Of a stretch of DNA of 20,374 bases, positions 14,380 through 20,374 are shown piece after piece. Source of the DNA: Methanobacteriota archaeon (GTDB lineage: Archaea > Halobacteriota > Methanomicrobia > Methanomicrobiales > Methanoculleaceae); NCBI GenBank assembly GCA_023457135.1, contig JAEWMO010000097.1:1-20374 (forward strand), given 5' to 3'. Both the position numbers and the translations under genes were made by a program. Each line of letters starts with the position of its first letter. Position 1 is the first letter of the stretch. A model generated the notes under the pieces. The model made no database searches. It was not told the DNA's origin and worked only from the letters and a program-made list of their open reading frames with translations.

Positions 14380-14388
14380 CAAAATACC
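14380..14388 (+). promoter_or_regulatory. TATA element of aspS
   Basis: CAAAATACC stands out in a GC-rich gap of 129 bases and is centred about 38 bases before the aspS ATG. It predicts a start near 14409 and a short leader including AGGT at 14411-14414. The element is a weak match to the TATA consensus. Confidence 0.3.
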
Positions 14389-14421
14389 TCCCGGGGCCCA
14401 CACTGTATCCAGGTTTTTGAT

Positions 14422-15711
14422 ATGCGTCTACCAATACGGGCCGTAACCCCGGAGACCGAATCCGCCGAGATCATCGGCTGGGTGCACGAGGTCCGCGATC
14501 TCGGAGGGCTTGCGTTCTTCCTGATCCGCGACCGGACCGGCATCATCCAGGTGACCGTCCCGAAGAAGAAAGTCTCTGCAGAGGTCCTTGAAACCGTCCG
14601 GAACGTCTCGCGGGAGTCCGTGGTCCGGGTCCGGGGCCGGGTGAAGGCGATCGAGAAGGCCCCCGGCGGCCGCGAACTCGTCCCCGACGAGCTTGAGATC
14701 ATCAGCATCGCAGGGAGCCCGCTCCCCCTTGACGTCGCCGAGAAGGTGCCCGCCGAGATGGATACCCGGCTCGATTCCCGGTTCCTCGACGCGAGGAAAC
14801 CGCGTGTCCGCGCCATCTTCTTCATCCGCTCGGCGGTGACCTGCGCCGCGACCGCGTTCCTCGCGTCGCGTGGCTGCATCAATATCACCACCCCCAAAGT
14901 CGTCGCGGCGGCGACCGAGGGTGGCACGGAACTCTTCCCGATCGCCTACTTCGAGAAGGAGGCGTTCCTGAACCAGAGCCCGCAGCTCTATAAGCAGATG
15001 ATGATGGCTGCCGGGTTCGAGGCGGTCTTCGAGCTCGGCCCCATCTTCCGCGCCGAGGAGCACAACACCGTCCGGCACCTCAACGAGGCGACGAGCCTCG
15101 ATGTGGAGGTCTCGTTTGCCGACCACAACGACGTCATGGTGCTTCTTGAGGACCTGATCGTCCACGTCTACGAGTATGTCCGGGAGAACTGCGCCGGAGA
15201 GCTCGCGGAACTCGGCGTCGACCTCAAGGTCCCCGCAAAGCCCTTCCCCCGGATCCCCTATACGGAAGCGATCGAGATCGCGAACAAGACGATCGAGGAG
15301 AAACTCACCTTCGGCGACGACCTCTCCCCGTCGGCTGAGCGGGCGATCGGGGACTCCGTCGGGCAGCACTACTTCATCATCGACTGGCCGACCGATATCC
15401 GGCCCTACTACGCGATGCCCTACCCGGACAGGCCGGAGTTCTGCAAGGCGTTCGATATGATGCACCCGCGGATGGAACTCTCCTCCGGCGCCCAGCGTAT
15501 CCACGACCACGACCTCCTCGTGGAGCGGATCCGCGCCAAGGGCCTCTCCCCGGAAAGCTTTGAGTTCTACTTAAAGACGTTCCGCTACGGCATGCCCCCG
15601 CATGCCGGGTGGGGGCTCGGCATCGAGCGCCTGGTGATGACGATGCTCGACCTCGCAAACATCCGCGAGGCGGTGCTCTTCCCGCGCGACCGGCACAGAC
15701 TGACCCCATGA
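14422..15711 (+). CDS. aspS: Aspartyl-tRNA synthetase, archaeal, probably non-discriminating
   Basis: 429-residue class IIb synthetase of the archaeal AspRS type: an N-terminal OB-fold anticodon domain (about 1-100) and a catalytic core. Motif 2 is seen in FRAEEHNTVRHLNEATSLDVE and motif 3 in GWGLGIERLVMTMLDLANIREAVLFPRD; QSPQLYKQMMMAAGFEAVFELGPIF is also diagnostic. The anticodon domain has GWVHEVRD with His22 (discriminating archaeal enzymes have Trp) and Pro81 in KAPGG (Lys in the discriminating type). Both residues are associated with charging of tRNA-Asn as well as tRNA-Asp, with later amidation by GatCAB. No GatCAB or AsnRS gene is in the window. The stop overlaps the next start (ATGA). 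Confidence 0.96.
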   Translation: MRLPIRAVTPETESAEIIGWVHEVRDLGGLAFFLIRDRTGIIQVTVPKKKVSAEVLETVRNVSRESVVRVRGRVKAIEKAPGGRELVPDELEIISIAGSPLPLDVAEKVPAEMDTRLDSRFLDARKPRVRAIFFIRSAVTCAATAFLASRGCINITTPKVVAAATEGGTELFPIAYFEKEAFLNQSPQLYKQMMMAAGFEAVFELGPIFRAEEHNTVRHLNEATSLDVEVSFADHNDVMVLLEDLIVHVYEYVRENCAGELAELGVDLKVPAKPFPRIPYTEAIEIANKTIEEKLTFGDDLSPSAERAIGDSVGQHYFIIDWPTDIRPYYAMPYPDRPEFCKAFDMMHPRMELSSGAQRIHDHDLLVERIRAKGLSPESFEFYLKTFRYGMPPHAGWGLGIERLVMTMLDLANIREAVLFPRDRHRLTP

Positions 15712-16610
15712 CCCTGATAAGCAAGTGTCTCCCGACCACCGTGGTCGGGAGCTACCCGGTGGTGAAAGGCTCCGGGCTTCTCGCCCGCATGGACCCGCTC
15801 AAGCACGCGGTGGAGACAGCGGTCGCCGACCAGATCGCTGCCGGGATCGATATCATCTCGGACGGCCAGGTCCGGGGCGACATGATCCGGGCCTTCACCT
15901 CCCACCTCCCCGGCATCCGCGGGTCCTCGGTCGTCGGGAAGGTCGAGCCCGCACAGCGTCCGATCACCCTCGCGGACACGAAGTACGCCCTCTCCCGGCA
16001 CCCGAAGGTGAAGGGGATTCTGACCGGGCCGAGCACGCTCGCGCACGGTCTCGTCCTCGAGACCACGTTCTACCGGAACAAGGACGAACTGGTCCTTGAC
16101 CTCGCGCAGGCGCTCGCGGTCGAGGCGGGCCACCTCCAGGAGGCCGGGGTCGCGCTCATCCAGATCGACGAGCCCATTTTTTCGACGGGGGCTGCAAACC
16201 TCGCCGTCGGCCGCGAGGCGGTCAACGCAATCGCGGGGAGGCTCCGGGTGCCCGTCTGCCTCCACGTCTGCGGGAACCTCGCGTCGGTCATCGACGACGT
16301 CTTGAAGACGAACGTCGCCATCTTCGATTTTGAGTTCGCAAACAACCCCCATAACATCGAGGTGCTCTCGGCAAAGGACCTCCGTGGCCGGATGGTCGGC
16401 TACGGCTGCGTGGACTCCGCGAGCTCCACCGTCGAGAGCGTCGAGGTTATCAAAAAAAGGATCGAGGCCGGGGTCGACGTCTTCTCGCCTGAGGCGATGC
16501 TCCTTGACCCGGACTGCGGCATGCGGATGCGGACGCGGGATGAGGCGTCCGGAAAACTGAAGAATCTGGTTGCCGCGGCAGACCTGGTCCGGGCCGGGTA
16601 TGCGGAGTAG
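15708..16610 (+). CDS. metE: Methionine synthase, archaeal MetE-core (MesA-like)
   Basis: 300-residue cobalamin-independent-type methionine synthase catalytic core, without the N-terminal half of bacterial MetE. Archaeal short forms (MesA-type) transfer the methyl group from methylcobalamin or a corrinoid protein rather than from folate. Zinc ligands are visible: His and Cys of CLHVCGN, a glutamate in the FDFEFANNP region, and Cys of LLDPDCGMRMR. PTTVVGSYPV at the start, DGQVRGDMI, and IQIDEPIFST are family signatures. The ATG at 15708 overlaps the aspS stop and has no evident ribosome binding site, so translation probably depends on coupling. The methyl donor is inferred from the family and the methanogen context. 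Confidence 0.9.
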   Translation: MTLISKCLPTTVVGSYPVVKGSGLLARMDPLKHAVETAVADQIAAGIDIISDGQVRGDMIRAFTSHLPGIRGSSVVGKVEPAQRPITLADTKYALSRHPKVKGILTGPSTLAHGLVLETTFYRNKDELVLDLAQALAVEAGHLQEAGVALIQIDEPIFSTGAANLAVGREAVNAIAGRLRVPVCLHVCGNLASVIDDVLKTNVAIFDFEFANNPHNIEVLSAKDLRGRMVGYGCVDSASSTVESVEVIKKRIEAGVDVFSPEAMLLDPDCGMRMRTRDEASGKLKNLVAAADLVRAGYAE

Positions 16611-16633
16611 ACCGTCCGGGCCGGGCGTCCGGT

Positions 16634-17218
16634 CTAGACGACCCTGCTCGTCGTCGAGAGCTCGATCCCTTTAGCCAGGATATTGTAGGGGATCACCCGT
16701 GACGGGACGTTCCCATCCCGGAGTTTCTCGATTGCGAGCGTCCGCTCGAACTCATTGCCGTGGACCTGGTGCCTGAGGCTGATGAAGATATCGGCGGCAC
16801 GCATCACCCGCGCCTCTTCGAGGGGGGTGTGGAGATCGGTGTAGAGGAGGTAGACGATGGTTGCCCCTCGCTCGATGACCTCGCGGGTCTCCTCGACGAC
16901 GAACCTAACAGCCGCATCGACCCCCCAGGCGGTGATCAGCGAGGAGAGGGAATCGACGACGATTCGCTCGCCCTGCATTGCCCCGGCGAGCGCTGCGGCG
17001 TCCATGCCCCGGGCATCGATCATCTTCTCCCCCGGCAGGGCGTCGATCATCAGGTAGGCGCCTGTCGCGTTCCCTGTCTGCCAGAACTGTTGCGCCATGA
17101 GGTCAAGGCCGCTTAGAGGAGACCCGGAGATGACGATGCGGGCACCCGGCGGGAATCCGCCGTCGAGTGCGAGATCCAGGCCTGCGATTCCTGTAGAACG
17201 TCTGGTGGAGTCTGCCAC
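16634..17218 (-). CDS. KaiC/RecA-like protein with degenerate Walker A
   Basis: 194-residue single-domain protein of the KaiC/RecA-superfamily type common in archaea. It opens with STGIAGLDLALDGGFPPGARIVISG as in KaiC domains. The P-loop position then reads GSPLSGLDLMAQQF (32-45) where GxPGxGKT/S is expected: the lysine is Leu38 and the following Ser/Thr is Asp39. The Walker B-like strand RIVVDSLSSLI (85-95) is kept. ATP hydrolysis therefore seems unlikely. Relatives act in signalling or gas-vesicle and motility regulation, but no function can be assigned here. The start is a GTG at 17218 with GAGGT 7 bases upstream. The gene converges on metE with 23 bases between the stops and has its own promoter with a palindrome. 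Confidence 0.8.
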   Translation of the reverse strand: MADSTRRSTGIAGLDLALDGGFPPGARIVISGSPLSGLDLMAQQFWQTGNATGAYLMIDALPGEKMIDARGMDAAALAGAMQGERIVVDSLSSLITAWGVDAAVRFVVEETREVIERGATIVYLLYTDLHTPLEEARVMRAADIFISLRHQVHGNEFERTLAIEKLRDGNVPSRVIPYNILAKGIELSTTSRVV

Positions 17219-17241
17219 GTGTGTACCTCGGTTATCTCAAA

Positions 17242-17255
17242 GGGAATCTATTCCC
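17242..17255. promoter_or_regulatory. 14-bp palindrome between TATA box and start of the KaiC-like gene
   Basis: GGGAATCTATTCCC has perfect 6-base arms (GGGAAT/ATTCCC) around a 2-base centre. It lies 24 bases before the GTG and about at the expected transcription start, a usual place for an operator. The regulator is unknown. Confidence 0.35.
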
Positions 17256-17263
17256 CACTCTCT

Positions 17264-17273
17264 CCTTAATAAA
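17264..17273 (-). promoter_or_regulatory. TATA box of the KaiC-like gene
   Basis: The minus strand reads TTTATTAAGG, centred about 50 bases before the GTG start. It predicts transcription from near 17245, inside the palindrome, and a leader of about 27 bases with the GAGGT ribosome binding site. Confidence 0.45.
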
Positions 17274-17292
17274 TGCTCCGTCATGTGTGGGC

Positions 17293-18834
17293 TTATGCCC
17301 CGGCAGCACTGCAGTATTCCTCCCGCAGGCGCTTTCTGAGGAGTTTCCACCCGTTCACCCGGGGGATCTCGGTTGTGAGGATGATCCGGCGGGGGACCTT
17401 GTAGCCGGCGAGGTGCTCGCGGGCGAAGGCAAGGATATCGTCGGCGGCGACGTCCTCCCCGGCGGGGACCACCACCGCCACCGGGACCTCGCCCCGGTGC
17501 TCGTCGGTGCACCCGAAGACTGCGGCGTCACGGACGCCGGGGTGCTGGACGAGGACGTCCTCGACCTCGGTCGGGTAGACCTTCCAGCCCGACATGACGA
17601 TCATGTCCTTTTTGCGGTCGGTGATGTAGAGCATCCCGTCCTTATCGAGGTGGCCGACGTCGCCGGTCAGGAACCAGCCGTCGGGGAGGAAGGCGGCGGC
17701 GGTCTCCTCCGGCATCTGCCAGTAGCCGAGCGCCACCCCCGGCCCCCGGAGAGCGATCTCCCCGTCCTCGCCGGGGCCGAGCTCCCGGCCGGGGTCGTTT
17801 GCGTCCACGATCTTCACCTCCGAAAAGCCGACCGGAGTGCCGACGCTCCTGAACTCGTCGGCGGTCGCGTAGTGCTCCGGGCGGATGGCGGTCCCGGTCC
17901 CGACGACGACCGTCTCGGAGAGGCCGTAGGCGTTGACGACCGGGATGTTGAACCGCTCGTGGAAGGGTTTCCAGACGCCGGGCGTCAGGGGGCCCCCGCC
18001 GCTGATCATCGCCCGTGCGGTGGCGAGCGCCGTCTCGGTCCCCGGCGGGGTCTGGAGGAGGGAGTGGATCACCGGCGGCATCCCGGCGACGATCGTCGCC
18101 CGGTGCTCGCGGGCGAGGTCGAGGTAGCGGTCAAGCTCGAACCGCTCCATGACGACGTAGGTCCCGCCGGCCCGGAGGGTGGCGATCCCCCAGCTCACCC
18201 CGACGTGCCCCATCGGGTAGATGCCGAGGTAGACGTCGGCGTCCGTGATCCGCAGAACGTCCCGCTCGGCGTCCATCGCGGCGATCCAGTTTCCGTGGGT
18301 GAGCATGGCTCCTTTGGGTTTCCCGGTGGTGCCGGAGGTGTACTGGATCTGACAGAGGTCGTCGAACCGGCAGTGGGCGGCCCGGCGGCACGGCTCTGCA
18401 AGCAGGAGGCTGTCCCAGGGGATTGCGCCCGCAGCCTCGCCGCCGACGGCGACGATATGCCGGAGTGTTGGGGCCCGGTCACGGATGCGGCCGACGAGGG
18501 CGGCACCCTCGACATCGGTGACGACGGTAACGGCCCCTGCGTCGTGGACGGCGTAGAGGACCTCGCTCTCCTTGTATACCCGGTTCGTCGGGACCGCGAC
18601 GGCCCCGATTCGCCAGAGGGCGAAGTAAGTGATGAGGTACTCCGGCGAACTGTCCAGATAGATGCAGACCCGCTCCCCGCGCTCGATGCCGAGGGCGAGG
18701 AGGCCGCCTGCAGCCCGGGCGACCCGGTCCCGGAGGTCGGCACGGGTGTAGGACTCTCCCCGTGAGGGGACGACGAGAGCGACTTTCGAGGGGTTACAGG
18801 CGTTGGCATCGAGAAACGTGGTGCAGTTCGGCAT
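17293..18834 (-). CDS. AMP-forming acyl-CoA synthetase / ligase
   Basis: 513-residue ANL-superfamily enzyme that activates a carboxylic acid as acyl-AMP and then forms the CoA thioester. Core motifs: YTSGTTGKPKGAMLTH (165-180, A3), NAYGLSETVV (A5), GWFLTGDVGHLDKDGMLYITDRKKDMI (A7-A8), SGWKVYPTEVEDVL, and PRVNGWKLLRKRLREEY with the A10 lysine at Lys497, where the usual SGK is GWK. The substrate cannot be read from sequence; the domain layout is that of medium/long-chain acyl-CoA synthetases. The frame is open to 19092, but the ATG at 18834 matches the family N-terminus and has GGAG 6 bases upstream. The gap of 74 bases to the KaiC-like gene holds that gene's promoter. The function in a methanogen is uncertain. 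Confidence 0.9.
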   Translation of the reverse strand: MPNCTTFLDANACNPSKVALVVPSRGESYTRADLRDRVARAAGGLLALGIERGERVCIYLDSSPEYLITYFALWRIGAVAVPTNRVYKESEVLYAVHDAGAVTVVTDVEGAALVGRIRDRAPTLRHIVAVGGEAAGAIPWDSLLLAEPCRRAAHCRFDDLCQIQYTSGTTGKPKGAMLTHGNWIAAMDAERDVLRITDADVYLGIYPMGHVGVSWGIATLRAGGTYVVMERFELDRYLDLAREHRATIVAGMPPVIHSLLQTPPGTETALATARAMISGGGPLTPGVWKPFHERFNIPVVNAYGLSETVVVGTGTAIRPEHYATADEFRSVGTPVGFSEVKIVDANDPGRELGPGEDGEIALRGPGVALGYWQMPEETAAAFLPDGWFLTGDVGHLDKDGMLYITDRKKDMIVMSGWKVYPTEVEDVLVQHPGVRDAAVFGCTDEHRGEVPVAVVVPAGEDVAADDILAFAREHLAGYKVPRRIILTTEIPRVNGWKLLRKRLREEYCSAAGA

Positions 18835-18862
18835 GGGGGGACTCCGTGTTACAGGGTTGCGC

Positions 18863-18875
18863 TTTAATGTATATG
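18863..18875 (-). promoter_or_regulatory. TATA box of the acyl-CoA synthetase gene
   Basis: The minus strand reads CATATACATTAAA about 35 bases before the ATG at 18834. Transcription would begin near 18845, giving a short leader that starts close to the GGAG ribosome binding site. Together with the initiation codon choice this argues against the longer open frame to 19092. Confidence 0.45.
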
Positions 18876-18980
18876 CTTGTGCATAGTGCTGTAAATAGGT
18901 TGCCCCGGGGGCACGGGGGCGGTCGGGACCCCGGCGGATACAACCAAAAGGAGATAATCGGAGAGGGAGAACCGGGGTAT

Positions 18981-19451
18981 ATGCAGAGCGACACGCCGCT
19001 CGTCCGTGAGGCCGTCCGGGAGGACCTCGACGCCGTCCTCTCCCTCTATACGCACATGCATGATGCCGACGAGGAGGCCGATGCCCGTGCACTGGAGAGA
19101 GCCTGGGAGGATATCCTCGCCGATCCCCGGACTCATCTCTTCATCATCGAGTACCGGGGCGTGCCGGTCTCTTCGTGCGTCCTTCATATCCTCAAAAACC
19201 TCACGCGGGGCGCACGCCCCTACGGGCTCATCGAGAACGTCGTAACCCGGCGTGAGTTCCGGAACCGGGGGTTCGGGACGGCCCTCATCGCCCATGTCCT
19301 GGACCATGCGTGGGGGGAGAACTGCTACAAGGTGATGCTTCTGACCGGCCGTCGGGATCCCGCTGTCTTCCGGCTCTACGAGATGGCCGGGTTTGTCCGT
19401 GGCGTCAAGGAAGGGCTCGTCGCGTATCCGCCGCAGATGGGAGATCAATAG
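18981..19451 (+). CDS. GNAT-family N-acetyltransferase
   Basis: 156-residue GCN5-related acetyltransferase. The beginning is typical (LVREAVREDLDAVLSLYTHM). The acetyl-CoA motif A is visible as LIENVVTRREFRNRGFGTALIAHVLDHAW (about 83-111), with the pyrophosphate loop RNRGFG, and the C-terminal strand/helix is KVMLLTGRRDPAVFRLYEMAGF. The acceptor cannot be predicted. The frame is open upstream to 18762, but that part runs opposite the acyl-CoA synthetase gene. The ATG at 18981 follows GGAGAGGGAGAA at suitable distance and starts the known domain. It converges on the CDC48-type gene. Confidence 0.9.
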   Translation: MQSDTPLVREAVREDLDAVLSLYTHMHDADEEADARALERAWEDILADPRTHLFIIEYRGVPVSSCVLHILKNLTRGARPYGLIENVVTRREFRNRGFGTALIAHVLDHAWGENCYKVMLLTGRRDPAVFRLYEMAGFVRGVKEGLVAYPPQMGDQ

Positions 19452-19476
19452 ATCCGCTTCGGGAGCGGTGCTCAAC

Positions 19477-19508
19477 AAAAAGAAGGTTCTCCGGGGAAGA
19501 TACTCCCC
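19477..19508 (-). terminator. Hairpin plus T5, terminator of the CDC48-type gene
   Basis: Read on the minus strand, GGGGA and TCCCC (19508-19504 and 19497-19493) form a stem with a 6-base loop, followed after about 11 bases by CTTTTTG (T5 at 19481-19477). It lies 9 bases beyond the CDC48-type stop. A plain T-tract is enough for archaeal termination, so the T-run is the stronger part of the evidence. Confidence 0.45.
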
Positions 19509-19516
19509 CTGGCTGC

Positions 19517-20374
19517 TTACTGGTACTCCAGCGGCTGGACTTCCTTCGGCAGCCCGCCCTTGAAGTGCTGCTGCACCTTCCCGTAGTACTGCCGGAGCCG
19601 CTCGTTCATCGTCGCGTGCACCTTCTCCTTGGCCCGGTCAAAGTGCGTCTGGTTCACGACCGCGATGCCCTCACGCATCGCGAGCATGGCCGCCTCGCGG
19701 CAGAGCGCCTCGAGGTCGGAGCCGACGAATCCCTCGGTATCGGCCGCGATCTTCTTCACGAGCCGGTCCCGTGCGGGGTCGTCGAGCATCACCTTCTGCT
19801 GGCCGAGGAGGTCGACGACCTTCTTCCTCCGGAGGTAGCGGGGGAGGCCCTCGCCGCCGTCCGCGGTGATCGCGGCCCGCTGCTCCCTCAGGTCATCGAC
19901 GCTCACGCGGCGGTTGGCCCCGACGCCGAGGATCATATCCTCGATCCCGTCCTCCGTGAGGCCCTCGGTCATCGCCACGAGGTCTTCCATCGCGGAGCCC
20001 TCAAGCGGCATGTACCGGGTGTGGATCGAGAGGATCTTCTCGCGGTCCTCCCGCCCGGGCTCGCCGATGTAGACGAGCCGGTCGAACCGTCCGGGCCGCA
20101 GAAGCGCCGGGTCGACCATGTCCGGCCGGTTCGTCGCTCCCATCACGACGACGCCCCGGAGTTCCTCAAGGCCGTCGATCTCGGTCAGGATCTGGTTTAA
20201 GACGCTCTCGATGACGTGCGACTCGGATCCGCCGCCGCGGGCGGTGGCGAGCGCGTCCAGTTCATCGAAGAAGATGATGGACGGCGCCACCTGCCGGGCC
20301 TTCTTGAAGACCTCGCGGACCGCCCGCTCGCTCTCGCCGACCCACTTGGAGAGGAGCTGGGGACCCTTCACGGG
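19517..20374 (-). CDS. CDC48/VAT-type AAA ATPase, C-terminal part (5' end outside window)
   Basis: The last 285 residues of a CDC48/VAT-like protein-unfolding ATPase. The frame continues past the window edge, and the codon at 20371 is an internal Val. Visible parts of the last AAA module: GPQLLSKWVGESERAVREVFKKA, Walker B IIFFDELDA, GATNRPDMVDPALLRPGRFDR with the arginine fingers, and SDLEALCREAAMLAMREG of the helical subdomain. Walker A and the upstream domains are not in the window. Between MPLEGSAMEDLVAMTEG and VGSDLEALCREAA, where relatives have one TEGYxGADIEAL segment, there are about 77 extra residues (about 19730-19960) and the TEG motif occurs twice. The frame is intact, so the insertion is probably real. 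The protein ends in LEYQ. Confidence 0.93.
   Translation of the reverse strand, partial: PVKGPQLLSKWVGESERAVREVFKKARQVAPSIIFFDELDALATARGGGSESHVIESVLNQILTEIDGLEELRGVVVMGATNRPDMVDPALLRPGRFDRLVYIGEPGREDREKILSIHTRYMPLEGSAMEDLVAMTEGLTEDGIEDMILGVGANRRVSVDDLREQRAAITADGGEGLPRYLRRKKVVDLLGQQKVMLDDPARDRLVKKIAADTEGFVGSDLEALCREAAMLAMREGIAVVNQTHFDRAKEKVHATMNERLRQYYGKVQQHFKGGLPKEVQPLEYQ

Noticed and set aside
17221..18765. Open frame of 514 codons on the plus strand opposite the acyl-CoA synthetase
   Set aside because: It is antisense to a gene with complete ANL motifs; the composition is low-complexity Asp/Gly/Val/Pro, typical of GC-rich antisense frames.
18835..19092. N-terminal extension of the acyl-CoA synthetase to 19092
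   Set aside because: It overlaps the divergent GNAT gene and the TATA box, and the added residues are Arg/Pro-rich without similarity to ANL enzymes.
1..20374. Mobile elements, CRISPR arrays, tRNA or rRNA genes
   Set aside because: No direct-repeat/spacer pattern, transposase or integrase motif, terminal inverted repeats, or tRNA/rRNA sequence was recognised on either strand by eye.

Overview
The window looks like chromosomal DNA of a methanogenic euryarchaeon, most likely Methanomicrobiales and Methanoculleus-like. This rests on high GC with strong codon-position bias, TATA-type archaeal promoters, and a set of methanogen-typical genes: CofD (coenzyme F420), archaeal split glutamate synthase, the AcnX/UbiD branch of the archaeal mevalonate pathway, pyruvoyl arginine decarboxylase, archaeal AspRS and a CDC48/VAT ATPase. 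No rRNA, tRNA, CRISPR array, transposase or integrase is visible. The taxon is an inference.

Layout. (1) 1-3217, nitrogen assimilation: glnA (minus, truncated by the window start) diverges from two overlapping glutamate synthase genes (GATase domain, then ferredoxin + FMN domain). The glnA start is preceded by GGAA-N6-TTCC, which matches the NrpR operator. (2) 3230-7406, minus strand: HD phosphohydrolase, ubiX, ubiD-like decarboxylase and the AcnX large subunit, tightly packed. UbiX would make the prenyl-FMN used by the decarboxylase, and AcnX and UbiD would convert mevalonate 5-phosphate to isopentenyl phosphate. (3) 7454-9338, plus: two CofD paralogues in tandem. The first has lost most signature residues; the second is canonical. 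(4) 9349-12019, minus: a six-gene sulfur operon in the order TusA, TusA, TusA, DsrE-like, NifS/IscS-like, IscU. The NifS-like protein lacks the PLP lysine and two of the TusA proteins have CQxP in place of CPxP. (5) 12247-13434: a HEAT-repeat protein, followed by a 315-bp intergenic stretch. (6) 13750-16610, plus: pdaD, aspS and a MesA/MetE-core methionine synthase that overlaps aspS. (7) 16634-18834, minus: a KaiC/RecA-like protein with a degenerate Walker A, and an acyl-CoA synthetase-like ligase. (8) 18981-20374: a GNAT acetyltransferase and the 3' part of a CDC48-type ATPase (minus), which carries an unusual insertion of about 77 residues in its last AAA module.

The best candidate for an undescribed system is the sulfur operon: a desulfurase-like protein that probably cannot perform PLP chemistry but keeps its sulfur-carrying cysteine, co-transcribed with three small TusA carriers, a DsrE-like protein and the IscU scaffold. 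The divergent CofD paralogue next to a normal CofD comes second. All functional statements come from reading motifs; no search was run.
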